This document shows positions 9,117-18,745 of a stretch of 64,000 nt of DNA, piece by piece. The notes under the pieces are model-generated. The model ran no database searches, was not told where the DNA came from, and saw nothing but the letters and a program-made list of their open reading frames with translations. This stretch comes from Cyanobacteria bacterium SZAS LIN-3 (GTDB lineage Bacteria > Cyanobacteriota > Vampirovibrionia > Obscuribacterales > Obscuribacteraceae), in NCBI GenBank assembly GCA_018266215.1, contig JAFEAV010000031.1, forward strand, positions 1-64,000. The letters are read 5' to 3'. Made by a program: the position numbers and the translations under genes. Position 1 is the first letter of the stretch; the number at the start of each line of letters is the position of its first letter.

Positions 9117-11225
9117 TTGCGGAAAGTCTGTCTAACCTGTAAGAAAGAATACTCCGACGATCGGGCATCCTGTCCCGATGACGGAGGTCAGCTTATGCCG
9201 CTCATGACCGATCCATTTATCGGCACGGTTATCGCCGACAAATACGAACTCCTTTCGGTGCTCGGCGTCGGCGGCATGAGCACAATCTACAAAGCCAAGC
9301 ACAAGTACATGGGGCGCATAGCCGCGGTCAAACTGCTGCATCCCTACTTGATCGCCGACGCTTCAATGTTTCAGCGCTTTCAATATGAAGCCAAAGCGGC
9401 CAGCAACCTAAACCACCCGAACGTTGTCGGCGTGCAGGACTTTGGTATCACCGATGATGGCAAAGCCTACCTGGTCATGGACTACCTGGAAGGAGAAGAT
9501 CTCTCCAGCATCCTAGACCGTGAAACTCTCCTGCCTGAAGTTCAGGCCCTGGAAATTTTCCGCCAGGCCTGCAGAGGGCTGGACCATGCCCACTCTAAAG
9601 GTGTGATTCACCGCGACCTCAAGCCCAGCAACCTTTTCCTCTGCCCGGAAGAAGACGATACTTTTGTCGTCAAACTGGTTGATTTCGGCATCGCCAAAAT
9701 TACCGAAGCCCCGGGCGAAGAAGCTCAGCATCTCACGCGCACGGGGGAAGTCTTCGGCAGCCCGCTCTACATGAGTCCGGAGCAGTGCTCGGGTAAGCCG
9801 CTGGACGCCCGCTCCGATCTTTACAGCCTGGGCTGCGTCATGTACGAAGTCCTGACCGGCCGCAGGCCCCTGGCTGGCGCCACCGCCATTGATACCATGC
9901 ACAAGCACCTCAAGGAAGCGCCGCCGCCCTTCAAGGAAATGGCCCCCAATGCCGTTGTCTCCGAAGAACTGGAAAAAGCGGTACTGAAGTGCCTGGCCAA
10001 AAAGCCTGCGGACAGATATGACAGTGTGGCTGCCTTCTATGAAGACGTCTTCAAAGAACCAATGCCGAGATCATCCGCGACTGGTTCGCGCGCCAACAAT
10101 CCCAGCGTCAATCTGGAAGTGCGCACCGGCGGAGGGACCGGTGCGGCAAAAGTTGAACACAGCAAAAATTCCCCGGCAAAAGCCTCAGCCTCGTCAAAAT
10201 GGCGGCTGCCGGCCGGGCTGGCCGTGGCCGTTGCCATCCTCTCTACGGTGGGCCTGGGTACCTGGGTGATGTTCATCTGGGACGGCCCTGCCACTGACCG
10301 CGGCCACCAAATCGACCGCTGGATGTACACCTACCACCTCACCCGTGGTGACAATCTGGTCAACCAGAAACAATTCACAGAAGCCGAAAACGAATTGCTC
10401 AAAGCCCAGGATATAGCGGCCAAATTCGGTGACAACTACGGCCGCCTGATGAATGTCTATCGCTCGGAGCTGACACTGTACACAGCTTCCAATCAGTTTG
10501 AAAAACAATCCGACATCATCAACAAGATGACCAGGGTGACAAGCCTGAGAGCGCACCACGACTTCGACCTTTCCCTTCAAGCAGTGCAGGGCATAAACGA
10601 TCTGCTCAGCAACAAAAACAAGGGCATTTCGCGCATCGGTGAAAAAGAACTGGAGCTGCGCCTCTCGGCCCTGATCAACGGCATACGCGACACCGCCAGC
10701 CGCCTGGGAGCCGTGGGCGATTACGACCATCAGGAAACACTGCTGACCCGCACTATTGATACGTATTCAAAACTGGTCGGCGATGATGATCCGCAGCTTG
10801 CCGCCCTCAATCTCGATCTGGCCGAAAGCCATGTCAACCAGGATGAATTCACCGAAGCCCGACCGCTTTTCAAAAAGTCTCTGGAGATTTACTGCCAGGC
10901 CAGGACAAACAACCGCGGCACTGTCGACGAGCTGGACGAGGCCAAAGCCTGGTTGCGCATCGGACAGTTCGACCGCGATCGCAGCTTCTTCAGGGAAGCG
11001 GACACCGAACTCACTACCGCCTACAATCTGCTCAAACCCTATGGGGAAGAGAAAAAAGCATCAGAGAAAAATGGCCGGGGGATCAAACTCTTGATCGAAT
11101 GCCTCAACGCCCTGGCTGATTATTCGGACCAGACGGCCAAACCGGACCTGGGCAAAAAGTATCGACAGGAAGCACAGGAAAAGAAACAGCTGCGGAAAAA
11201 ACTTGGCCTTGGCCTCAACGAATAA
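9117..11225 (+). CDS. Ser/Thr protein kinase with N-terminal zinc ribbon, membrane helix and TPR-like C-terminus
   Basis: 702 aa starting at TTG 9117. Residues 1-25 form a Cys4 ribbon (CLTCKKEY...CPDDGG, with three Cys and acidic residues visible). The kinase domain (about 40-300) has Gly loop LGVGGMSTIY, AAVKLL lysine, HRDLKPSN and VDFGIAK, all intact. Ser/Gly-rich linker (about 305-360), one transmembrane helix (about 365-390, GLAVAVAILSTVGLGTW), then about 300 residues of helical TPR-like repeats outside the membrane. This is the PknB-like receptor plan with a TPR sensor. The end overlaps the acyltransferase gene by 23 bp. Ligand unknown. Confidence 0.92.
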   Translation: MRKVCLTCKKEYSDDRASCPDDGGQLMPLMTDPFIGTVIADKYELLSVLGVGGMSTIYKAKHKYMGRIAAVKLLHPYLIADASMFQRFQYEAKAASNLNHPNVVGVQDFGITDDGKAYLVMDYLEGEDLSSILDRETLLPEVQALEIFRQACRGLDHAHSKGVIHRDLKPSNLFLCPEEDDTFVVKLVDFGIAKITEAPGEEAQHLTRTGEVFGSPLYMSPEQCSGKPLDARSDLYSLGCVMYEVLTGRRPLAGATAIDTMHKHLKEAPPPFKEMAPNAVVSEELEKAVLKCLAKKPADRYDSVAAFYEDVFKEPMPRSSATGSRANNPSVNLEVRTGGGTGAAKVEHSKNSPAKASASSKWRLPAGLAVAVAILSTVGLGTWVMFIWDGPATDRGHQIDRWMYTYHLTRGDNLVNQKQFTEAENELLKAQDIAAKFGDNYGRLMNVYRSELTLYTASNQFEKQSDIINKMTRVTSLRAHHDFDLSLQAVQGINDLLSNKNKGISRIGEKELELRLSALINGIRDTASRLGAVGDYDHQETLLTRTIDTYSKLVGDDDPQLAALNLDLAESHVNQDEFTEARPLFKKSLEIYCQARTNNRGTVDELDEAKAWLRIGQFDRDRSFFREADTELTTAYNLLKPYGEEKKASEKNGRGIKLLIECLNALADYSDQTAKPDLGKKYRQEAQEKKQLRKKLGLGLNE

Positions 11226-12432
11226 TCAACCGAGCCCGAAAGGCTCCGCCAGTTTCAGACCGGCCAGGCCATCTCCCTGGCTATTGAAGCTTGCGCAGAC
11301 ACTAATAAAACTGGACCTCGATCGCAACAACAAATTGCACATCGACGAAAAGGAACTGGAAATTCTTCGTCGTCTGCCCGAAGGCACCGGACTTGTTATC
11401 ACGCCAAACCATGCCGATGAAATGGACCCGAGACTGTGTCTCGATCTGTCGCGGCGTTCCATGAAGCGCTTTTTGCTCATGTGCAACCGCGAAGCCTTCA
11501 ACGAAATCTACGGTCTTGCCGGCATAGGCTTGCAGGGCATCGGTTACTTTTCAGTCGAACGCGGCGGCCATGATACCGCCGCCAAGCGCTATGCCATCGA
11601 TGTAGTATCCGGCGGTCGCGACGCCCTGGTGATCTTTCCGGAAGGTGAGATTTTTTATCTCAACGAATCCCTGCAACCTTTTCATAGCGGCGCCATTGAT
11701 ATAGGCATGCAGGCCATCATCGAACGCAGAAAAAGCGATCCCGTCTGGACTTCGTACATTCTGCCAATCTCCATAAAATACCGTTACGCCGAGCCAATCA
11801 AAAACATTTTGCAAAAGCGCGTGGAGAAAATGGAGCGCACTCTGCACCAGGATCGCAGTGGCCATGAATTGAGCAAGCGGCTGAGATTGCTGCAAGCCAA
11901 ACTTCTGGCCCAGGAAGAAGCGGCCTATCATATTTCCCCCGACGCCGATCGTCTGGCTAAATTGACCGTGCGCATCGAGCATGCAAGGAGAACAATACTG
12001 GAGCAGGTGGAGGAAAAAAATACCTCCTCCTACAACAGCCAGGCCCGCACCATCGATCAAGCCTGGCAGGTAGGCGCCCATCTGCGCGAAAAGCTGGAGG
12101 GCAATCTCAGCCCCGACGAAGAAAAAGAAATAAAAGCCGAACTGGCCGCCCTCACCGAAGTGGAGCAACTGGTCAGCTGGCAACCACAATACGTGGAGAC
12201 CAAGCCGAGCGAAGACCGCATGGCCGAAATGGTGCTCAAACTGGAACGCGAACTCTACCGCATCAAGCGCCCGAAACAGTTAGCCCGAAGAAATGTCTAC
12301 CTGCGCATCGCCGAACCGATAGACCTCAGTCAATACCTGGACGAATACCTGGTCAACCCGCACGCAGTCAGGCATAAAATGGCCGAGCAGCTGCGCGACA
12401 CTATTCAAGACCTGATCAATAGAGACTCGTAA
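11203..12432 (+). CDS. PlsC-type acyltransferase (1-acylglycerol-phosphate acyltransferase-like) with C-terminal extension
   Basis: 409 aa. Starts at TTG 11203 (or TTG 11209) inside the kinase gene, so the two are probably coupled. The PLSC domain contains the catalytic NHADEMD (HX4D), a conserved SVERGG block and FPEGE (the acyl-acceptor phosphate motif). The family uses acyl-CoA or acyl-ACP to acylate lysophosphatidate or related lipids at the membrane. The C-terminal half (about residues 190-409) is charged and helical, with a likely coiled coil, and is longer than in typical PlsC. Substrate is uncertain. Overlap with a kinase gene suggests shared regulation. Confidence 0.85.
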   Translation: MALASTNNQPSPKGSASFRPARPSPWLLKLAQTLIKLDLDRNNKLHIDEKELEILRRLPEGTGLVITPNHADEMDPRLCLDLSRRSMKRFLLMCNREAFNEIYGLAGIGLQGIGYFSVERGGHDTAAKRYAIDVVSGGRDALVIFPEGEIFYLNESLQPFHSGAIDIGMQAIIERRKSDPVWTSYILPISIKYRYAEPIKNILQKRVEKMERTLHQDRSGHELSKRLRLLQAKLLAQEEAAYHISPDADRLAKLTVRIEHARRTILEQVEEKNTSSYNSQARTIDQAWQVGAHLREKLEGNLSPDEEKEIKAELAALTEVEQLVSWQPQYVETKPSEDRMAEMVLKLERELYRIKRPKQLARRNVYLRIAEPIDLSQYLDEYLVNPHAVRHKMAEQLRDTIQDLINRDS

Positions 12433-12437
12433 AAAAA

Positions 12438-13202
12438 CTATTTAGCGACGCCCATTGATTTCAGCTTGGTCAACATCGCCCGGCAGCGATACTGAGCCGG
12501 CACAGAATGGATTTTGATCCCCAGGGCAAGAGCCCGCTCGGTGTGCGCCTTGCAATTGACGTAATCCCTGGCCAGCAATTCTTTGTCGGCCAGGTCCATG
12601 AGCGAAGGCCAGAGCAGATAATCATTGCCGCCGCGATCAACTTCACGCGAGCGCACATCTTCTTTTGCATAAAGAACACTTAGAGCATATTGACCACTGC
12701 CCCGGTACTTATCGCTGAGATAGTGAGCAATGGAGGCCGCCTGGAACGTATCCTTCCCTAGCAACTTCACCGTCGAATCGTACATCGCCTTAACCGCCGG
12801 CAAAAGCCCGCCTCTTTTGTCGAGTTTGTCCGAATCGGCACCGTCGAGAAAATCAAGTCGGGTGCAAGCGCAACTGGCAAGACGGGTCAAACTCTTGGCC
12901 CCTTTCGCCGCCTGCAAAACCCCGGACCATTCCTTCAGGGCCTCGGCATCACGACCATTTATGTAAGCCTGGATCCAGCGGTCAAAACTTTTGCTGTAGA
13001 TGCCCCGGTCACAGCAGGCCTGATCGTGTACCTCTTCATCCCGCACCAGGCCCTTCTCCAGGGTGGCGAAGGAATTTTCTTCCTGGGCCAGAGAAGGACC
13101 GGCGCCAGACAGAAAGGACGTAAAGCAAGCGGCGAGCAAAGCCACCAGCACTAATGCCCGGCAGGAAATACCGGTCAATAAACAGCTAATGAATGTTTGC
13201 AC
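12438..13202 (-). CDS. Secreted helical-repeat protein, unknown function
   Basis: 254 aa from GTG 13202. A signal peptide spans about residues 1-40 (ACFTSFLSGAGPSLAQ, cleavage after SLAQ plausible). The mature part has paired cysteines (CCDRG, CACTR) and helical repeats resembling degenerate TPRs (ALSVLYAKEDVRSRE, then NCKAHTERALALG). No catalytic motif is visible. It converges with the acyltransferase gene with only five bases between the stops and no terminator hairpin. Exported TPR-like proteins are common in this window. Function is not recognised. Confidence 0.7.
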   Translation of the reverse strand: MQTFISCLLTGISCRALVLVALLAACFTSFLSGAGPSLAQEENSFATLEKGLVRDEEVHDQACCDRGIYSKSFDRWIQAYINGRDAEALKEWSGVLQAAKGAKSLTRLASCACTRLDFLDGADSDKLDKRGGLLPAVKAMYDSTVKLLGKDTFQAASIAHYLSDKYRGSGQYALSVLYAKEDVRSREVDRGGNDYLLWPSLMDLADKELLARDYVNCKAHTERALALGIKIHSVPAQYRCRAMLTKLKSMGVAK

Positions 13203-13253
13203 GCAGTCTCCTGCCTCGTTCTCGTTGGATTGACGGACTTCCGGGCTTCCAGC

Positions 13254-14423
13254 TTACTTGGACTTGGCTCCAGCGAGAATGGATACCTTGGCCAGCCCGG
13301 CTTCCAGATCGGCGAGCAGATCATCGATATCTTCGATGCCGACAGACAGACGGACCAGAGCATCGACAACGCCCCGGGCATCACGCTCCGCTTTTGGAAT
13401 AGAACCGTGCGTCATGGAGACCGGATGGCAGACCAGCGATTCCACACCGCCCAGGCTTTCGGCCAGAGCAAACAACTTGGTAGTACCCAGGAACTGTCTG
13501 GCGCTTTCCAGTCCGCCCTTGAGCACGAAGCTGACCATGCCGCCAAAACCGTTCATCTGCTCCTTGGCCAGAGCATGCTGAGGATGCGTCGTCAAGCCGG
13601 GATACATGACCTTCTCAACAGCGGGATGTTTTTCCAGATACTGAGCGATAGCCATAGCATTTTTTTGATGCGCTTCCATACGCACGGCCAGAGTCTTGAC
13701 TCCACGCAACACCAGGAAACAATCAAAGGGTCCGGGCACGGCACCAACAGCGTTCTGGTGAAACTTGAGAGTTTCATAGAGGTCATCACGCGAAGTCAGC
13801 ACCGCACCACCGACGACATCACTGTGGCCGCCGAGATACTTCGTCACCGAATGAACAACAATGTCGGCACCCAGTGCAATTGGATTTTGCAGATAGGGGC
13901 TGGCAAAAGTATTGTCCACGACAGTGATCAATTTTTTGGCCTTGCCGATAGCGGCGATAGCCTTGATGTCGCACAATCTCAGAAGCGGGTTGGTCGGTGT
14001 TTCCACCCAGATCAACTTTGTGTTTTCCTGAATCGCGGCTTCCACCTTTTTAGGGTCCGAAGCATCGACAAAGGTGAAGGTCAAACCATAACGCTTCCAC
14101 ACTTTTTCAAACAGACGGTAAGTACCGCCATAAACGTCATCCCCGCAAATCACATGGTCGCCGGCCGAAAGCAAATGCATGATGCAGCCTTCGGCCGCCA
14201 GACCGGAACCGAAGCAGAGACCATAAGTGGCGCCTTCCATCGAAGCCAGACATGCTTCCAACGCGTCCCGGGTGGGGTTTTGCGTACGAGCGTATTCAAA
14301 ACCTTTGTGCTTATTCAGACCTTCCTGAACATAGGTAGAGGTTTGATAAATCGGAGTGCAAACGGCGCCTGTGGTGGGATCCGGTTCCTGCCCCGCATGT
14401 ATCGCTCTGGTTGAAAATTTCAT
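13254..14423 (-). CDS. Cystathionine gamma-lyase / gamma-synthase (PLP-dependent)
   Basis: 389 aa from ATG 14423 (GTG two codons upstream is possible; AAGGA fits the ATG better). Trans-sulfuration PLP family: the substrate-binding YARTQNPTRDALE segment, FGSGLAAEG phosphate-binding loop, and PLP lysine in SVTKYLGGHSDVVGG. The C-terminal SLGGVESLVCHP is typical. Gamma-lyase makes cysteine from cystathionine and gamma-synthase makes cystathionine from cysteine. Sequence alone does not separate them. The gene lies 50 bp after cystathionine beta-synthase, which favours gamma-lyase and a reverse trans-sulfuration route from homocysteine to cysteine. Confidence 0.92.
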   Translation of the reverse strand: MKFSTRAIHAGQEPDPTTGAVCTPIYQTSTYVQEGLNKHKGFEYARTQNPTRDALEACLASMEGATYGLCFGSGLAAEGCIMHLLSAGDHVICGDDVYGGTYRLFEKVWKRYGLTFTFVDASDPKKVEAAIQENTKLIWVETPTNPLLRLCDIKAIAAIGKAKKLITVVDNTFASPYLQNPIALGADIVVHSVTKYLGGHSDVVGGAVLTSRDDLYETLKFHQNAVGAVPGPFDCFLVLRGVKTLAVRMEAHQKNAMAIAQYLEKHPAVEKVMYPGLTTHPQHALAKEQMNGFGGMVSFVLKGGLESARQFLGTTKLFALAESLGGVESLVCHPVSMTHGSIPKAERDARGVVDALVRLSVGIEDIDDLLADLEAGLAKVSILAGAKSK

Positions 14424-14473
14424 GGCCACTTATCCTTCAGATTTTTCTTCAACGGTGTCGTATTGATTGTGAT

Positions 14474-15910
14474 TTAAACGGAAATTTTTGCGTTCTTTTC
14501 CTTGCTCTTTTCCTTGGAGATGGACGGTTCCGCGATATGCTCGGTGGAAGCCGCCGCCTGCAGATGGGCGACAATGTCAAACTTTGTCAGAACGCCGCAG
14601 GCTTTGTCGTCCTTGGTCAAGATGACCATATTGGTGCCCAGCTTGAATTGACGATAGAGACTGTCGATCTCACTCATCACATCCAGTTGCGGGAAGGGTC
14701 TGCCCATAACCGAGCTGATTTTTATCTGGTCAGGCTTTTTACGTTCATAGACCACTTGCATGGCCACCAGGTCATTGATATGGCCGACGTTCTGGCCGGA
14801 CTCGGTGACGACAGGCAACTGGTCGATCTGATAACGGTTCATCAGTTCGATTGCGTCTTTGACAGTGTCATCGGGCTTGATTGTGATCATCACCGGCACT
14901 TTGTCATGGCTGACCTTATGGTCAAGCAGGTCTTTGGCATAGAAGCTGAGACCGGGCGAGGGCAAGAAGCCAAACTCACGCATCCACTCATCGGAATAAA
15001 TCTTGCTGATATAACCGCGACCGCCATCGGGAAGAATGACGACTATGACGTCATCGGGTCCCATGGTCTCGGCCACACGCAGAGCGGCGACCGTGGCGGT
15101 ACCGCAGGAACCGCCTACGAGCAGGCCTTCTTCGCGGGCAAGACGCCGGGTCATGAGAAAGGATTCCTTGTCCGAAACGCGCTCAAAATGGTCGACAATT
15201 TTCATATCGGCGCTCTTGGGAATGAAATCCTCGCCGATGCCCTCGACCTTGTAGGAGCCTGGGGTATCGCCGGAATAGATGCTGCCTTCCGGATCAGCGC
15301 CGACGATCTTTATAGATGGATTCTTTTCTTTGAGATAACGCGCAGTACCGGATATGGTGCCACCGGTTCCGACACCGGCGACAACACAGGTAACTTTCCC
15401 TTCGGTAGCTTCCCAGATTTCAGGACCGGTCGACTCGTAGTGAGCCAGGGGATTATTAGGATTGGCAAATTGATTGGGCTGGAAAGCGCCGGGGATTTCC
15501 ATGGTCAAGCGATTAGCCACCGAATAATAGCTCTCGGGGGAACCGGCCGAAACGGTCGAAGGCACGATGACAACTTCGGCGCCATAGGCCTTGAGCAAAT
15601 TGATTTTTTCAGGAGCGACCTTGTCAGGACAGACAAGAATGCAGCGATAGCCTTTGACCGCGGCAATTTGAGCCAGTCCCGTACCGGTATTGCCGGAGGT
15701 GGGCTCGATCAAGGTGCCGCCGGGCTTGAGCAGGCCGGCTTTCTCAGCTTCCTCGATCATTTTAAGAGAGGGGCGGTCTTTGATGGACCCGCCGGGGTTA
15801 AAAACCTCGACCTTGGCCAGTACCGTGGGTTTGAGCCCCTTCGTTACTTTTTGGAGCTTCACAAGAGGCGTGTGGCCTATTGTTTCAAGGATGTTCTCAC
15901 AGTACTTCAC
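14474..15910 (-). CDS. Cystathionine beta-synthase with C-terminal CBS domain pair
   Basis: 478 aa from GTG 15910 (GGGAGGA about 10 bases upstream). The PLP fold-type II catalytic domain (1-320) has the Schiff-base lysine K44 in GGSIKDRPSLK, the substrate loop EPTSGNTGTGLA and the phosphate-binding GTGGTISGTARYL. Residues about 340-460 form two CBS domains (DDTVKDAIELMNRYQIDQLP and a second copy), the Bateman module that senses adenosyl compounds in some relatives. It condenses serine (or O-acetylserine) with homocysteine. A cysteine-synthase activity cannot be excluded. The C-terminal tail is Lys/Glu rich. It heads a two-gene unit with the gamma-lyase/synthase. Confidence 0.93.
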   Translation of the reverse strand: MKYCENILETIGHTPLVKLQKVTKGLKPTVLAKVEVFNPGGSIKDRPSLKMIEEAEKAGLLKPGGTLIEPTSGNTGTGLAQIAAVKGYRCILVCPDKVAPEKINLLKAYGAEVVIVPSTVSAGSPESYYSVANRLTMEIPGAFQPNQFANPNNPLAHYESTGPEIWEATEGKVTCVVAGVGTGGTISGTARYLKEKNPSIKIVGADPEGSIYSGDTPGSYKVEGIGEDFIPKSADMKIVDHFERVSDKESFLMTRRLAREEGLLVGGSCGTATVAALRVAETMGPDDVIVVILPDGGRGYISKIYSDEWMREFGFLPSPGLSFYAKDLLDHKVSHDKVPVMITIKPDDTVKDAIELMNRYQIDQLPVVTESGQNVGHINDLVAMQVVYERKKPDQIKISSVMGRPFPQLDVMSEIDSLYRQFKLGTNMVILTKDDKACGVLTKFDIVAHLQAAASTEHIAEPSISKEKSKEKNAKISV

Positions 15911-15993
15911 GAGGCGAAGTCCTCCCTTACAATAATATGGAAAAATGCGAAGTTTTATTATAAGGCTGACCCGCCCAACTCACGGCTACCTAC

Positions 15994-17559
15994 ATGAATA
16001 ACAAATACTTCTACGGACCGACCGACCTGGCCGACTTTGACAACGACGCAAATCTCGGCCAACCCGGTCAGTACCCGTTCACACGCGGCATCTACGCCGA
16101 CATGTACCGCAGCCGCTTCTGGACGATGCGCCAATATGCGGGCTTCGGGAACGCCGACGAGACCAACAAACGCTTTAGATATCTCTTAGCTAACGGCCAA
16201 ACCGGCCTTTCAGTCGCTTTTGACCTGCCAACCCAGATGGGGCTCGACTCCGACGACGCCATGGCGCTGGGAGAAGTCGGCCGCACCGGTGTCTCAATCG
16301 ATGCCCTGGACGATATGGAGAGACTCTTCCGCGACATCGACCTGGGCAAAGTCTCGACCTCAATGACTATCAACGCCACCTCGGCCATATTGCTGGCCAT
16401 GTACCGGGCGGTGGGCATCAAGCAAGGCGTGCCGGCCAAGCTGCTCTCAGGCACCATCCAAAATGACATCCTCAAAGAATACGAGGCGCGCAACACCTAC
16501 ATTTTTCCGCCGCAGGGCTCGATGCGCCTGATCACGGACATCTTCGCCTTTTGCGCCGCCGACATGCCCAAGTGGAACACCATTTCCATCAGCGGCTACC
16601 ACATCCGAGAAGCCGGGGCCACAGCCGTTCAAGAGCTGGCATTCACCTTCGCCAACGCCATCGCTTATGTGGAAGCAGCACTGGCCTGCGGCCTGGACGT
16701 AGACGCTTTCGCGCCCCAGTTGAGCTTCTTCTTTGTCGCCCAGATGGATCTCTTTGAAGAAATCGCCAAATTCCGCGCCGCGCGCAGACTCTGGGCGAAA
16801 ATAATGAAAGAGCGATTCAACGCTAAGAATCCGAAATCGCTCAGCTTGCGCTTCCATGTGCAAACGGCAGGCTCAAGTCTGACTCTGCAGCAGCCGGACA
16901 ACAATATTGTGCGCACGACAATAGAGGCTCTGGCTGCCGCTCTCGGTGGCTGCCAGTCACTGCACACCAATGCCAAAGACGAAGCCATTGCCCTGCCCAC
17001 CGAAGCCTCGGCCCTGACCGCCCTGCGCACGCAGCAAATCCTGGCCTTTGAAACCGGCGTGGGCAGCGTCGCTGATCCCTGCGGCGGTTCGTATTACATC
17101 GAATCACTGACCAGTAAAACCGAAGCCGCCGTCGTCGAATACCTCAAAAAAATCGAGGAACTGGGCGGCGCTATTCAGGCTGTGGAAAGCGGTTTCATTC
17201 AAAAAGAAATCCAGGACTCGGCCTATCAATATCACCAGGACGTGGAAAGCAAAGCCAAGCTCGTAGTCGGCGTCAATTCTTTCATCGACGCTCAAAATGC
17301 TGATGGTGAGGCCATTCAGGTGCAGCGCATCGATCCATCACTGGAAGAGAAACAGGTGGCGAAGCTGAAAAAATTACGCGAAACCCGCGACAATCAGAAG
17401 GTCGCAGAGTGTCGCGAGAAATTGCTAAAAGCCGCTAAGGGCAAAGATAATCTCATTCCGTACATTTGCGAGGCCGTCGAGTCATATGCCACCGTCGGTG
17501 AAATCAGCGGTACTCTCAAAGAGGCCTTCGGCAAATTCAGACCGCTCAACACGCTGTAA
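15994..17559 (+). CDS. Methylmalonyl-CoA mutase large (catalytic) subunit, without B12-binding domain
   Basis: 521 aa, covering only the CoA-ester-binding barrel; the cobalamin-binding DxHxxG domain is absent, so a separate small subunit is needed and none is in the window. Tyr48 in MRQYAGFG and Arg166 in ARNTYIFPP correspond to the residues (Tyr89 and Arg207 in the Propionibacterium enzyme) that select methylmalonyl-CoA over isobutyryl-CoA. Tyr202-His203 in SGYHIREAG match the catalytic Tyr243-His244 pair. It interconverts succinyl-CoA and R-methylmalonyl-CoA. It is divergent from cystathionine beta-synthase with 83 bp between. Confidence 0.92.
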   Translation: MNNKYFYGPTDLADFDNDANLGQPGQYPFTRGIYADMYRSRFWTMRQYAGFGNADETNKRFRYLLANGQTGLSVAFDLPTQMGLDSDDAMALGEVGRTGVSIDALDDMERLFRDIDLGKVSTSMTINATSAILLAMYRAVGIKQGVPAKLLSGTIQNDILKEYEARNTYIFPPQGSMRLITDIFAFCAADMPKWNTISISGYHIREAGATAVQELAFTFANAIAYVEAALACGLDVDAFAPQLSFFFVAQMDLFEEIAKFRAARRLWAKIMKERFNAKNPKSLSLRFHVQTAGSSLTLQQPDNNIVRTTIEALAAALGGCQSLHTNAKDEAIALPTEASALTALRTQQILAFETGVGSVADPCGGSYYIESLTSKTEAAVVEYLKKIEELGGAIQAVESGFIQKEIQDSAYQYHQDVESKAKLVVGVNSFIDAQNADGEAIQVQRIDPSLEEKQVAKLKKLRETRDNQKVAECREKLLKAAKGKDNLIPYICEAVESYATVGEISGTLKEAFGKFRPLNTL

Positions 17560-17591
17560 CCAAGCCGATAATCAACTACAAAACTGCAGGC

Positions 17592-18602
17592 ATGCCCATA
17601 GAAATGACCCGGACTGAGAATAGCGCACACGACCTGAGCAAGGATTATGCCGCCTATGTCTCGATAATCATTGTCAACTGGAAAACGCCGAAGCTTCTGG
17701 CGGACTGCCTGGATAGCCTCAAGGCAGACCAGCAATTCAGCCGTTTCGAAACCATAGTCGTGGATAACAACTCGGGCGACGAGTCAGTGCCCATGCTGAA
17801 AGAGCGCTATCCCGATGTAAAGCTCATCGAAAACGCCGACAATAAAGGCTTCTCCAAAGCGGTCAACCAGGCCATTCCGCTCTGCCACGGCCGCTATGTC
17901 CTGCTCCTCAATCCTGATGCCAAGGTAGTCGGAGACGCTGTTTCCACCCTGGCCAAATATCTCGACGACAATCCAAAGGCCGGAGCCTGCGGCCCCAAGG
18001 TGTTAAATGCCGACGGTACTTTGCAGCTGGCCTGCCGCAGGGCCTTCCCCTCGGTCATGGCTTCCTTTTACCGCCTCACCTATCTCAGCCACCTTTTCCC
18101 AAAGAACGAAGCCATCGCCAAATACAACATGACCTTCGCCGATCCGGATGAGCTTCTGGAGGTCGACGCCTTGTCCGGCTCCTGCATGATGGTCCGAAGC
18201 CAAGTGGTCGACCAGATAGGACTTCTCGATGAAGACATCTTCATGTTTGGCGAGGACATCGACTGGTGTTGGCGGGTCAAGGAAGCCGGCTACTCGGTGG
18301 TCTATGTACCGGCGGCCGTGGTTTACCACATCCACGGCGCTTCATCGCGCAAACGCCCCGTAGGCACGACCATCAACCTGCACAAGGGTATGGAAGTTTT
18401 TTACCGAAAACACCATGCCAAAAGATATTGGCCACCTTTCAACCTGCTGGTGTATGCTGCCATCTGGAGCCGCGCCCTCCTCTTCATCTTGATCAATGTT
18501 GCCCGGGGAGCATTTCAAGAGAAGGAATTGCCGTCGAGTGAGACAAAATCGCCCCCGGACGCCGACCAGTCAGCGGGGAAAGGCCGGAAATTGCCTCCTT
18601 GA
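17592..18602 (+). CDS. Family 2 glycosyltransferase (rhamnosyltransferase-like)
   Basis: 336 aa, ATG 17592. GT-A fold with N-terminal SIIIVNWKTPKLLADCL, the nucleotide-sugar motif VVDNNSGDES, LLLNPDAK (DXD-like) and GEDIDWCWRVKEAGY near residue 220. The C-terminus has a hydrophobic segment (about 285-310) that probably docks on the membrane. The WbbL-like pattern suggests sugar transfer in cell-surface polysaccharide synthesis; the donor is unknown. It starts 33 bp after the mutase gene, and a sugar-nucleotide SDR follows on the same strand after 143 bp, which supports a surface-polysaccharide role. Confidence 0.88.
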   Translation: MPIEMTRTENSAHDLSKDYAAYVSIIIVNWKTPKLLADCLDSLKADQQFSRFETIVVDNNSGDESVPMLKERYPDVKLIENADNKGFSKAVNQAIPLCHGRYVLLLNPDAKVVGDAVSTLAKYLDDNPKAGACGPKVLNADGTLQLACRRAFPSVMASFYRLTYLSHLFPKNEAIAKYNMTFADPDELLEVDALSGSCMMVRSQVVDQIGLLDEDIFMFGEDIDWCWRVKEAGYSVVYVPAAVVYHIHGASSRKRPVGTTINLHKGMEVFYRKHHAKRYWPPFNLLVYAAIWSRALLFILINVARGAFQEKELPSSETKSPPDADQSAGKGRKLPP

Positions 18603-18745
18603 ACCCCTCCCAGCTTCTTTACAGGACCGATTTAGATTTTTAATAACAGAGTGTAGAATCGGTGCCAGTACGGGGCAAATAGTAGATCAATCCCAAACAA
18701 CGCGGATAGAATTTTTCAGGGTATTTAAAAGGCATCTGGTATCAA

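Noticed and set aside
15994-17559. Isobutyryl-CoA mutase large subunit
   Set aside because: Tyr48 and Arg166 are the methylmalonyl-type residues, whereas isobutyryl-type enzymes have Phe and Gln there.
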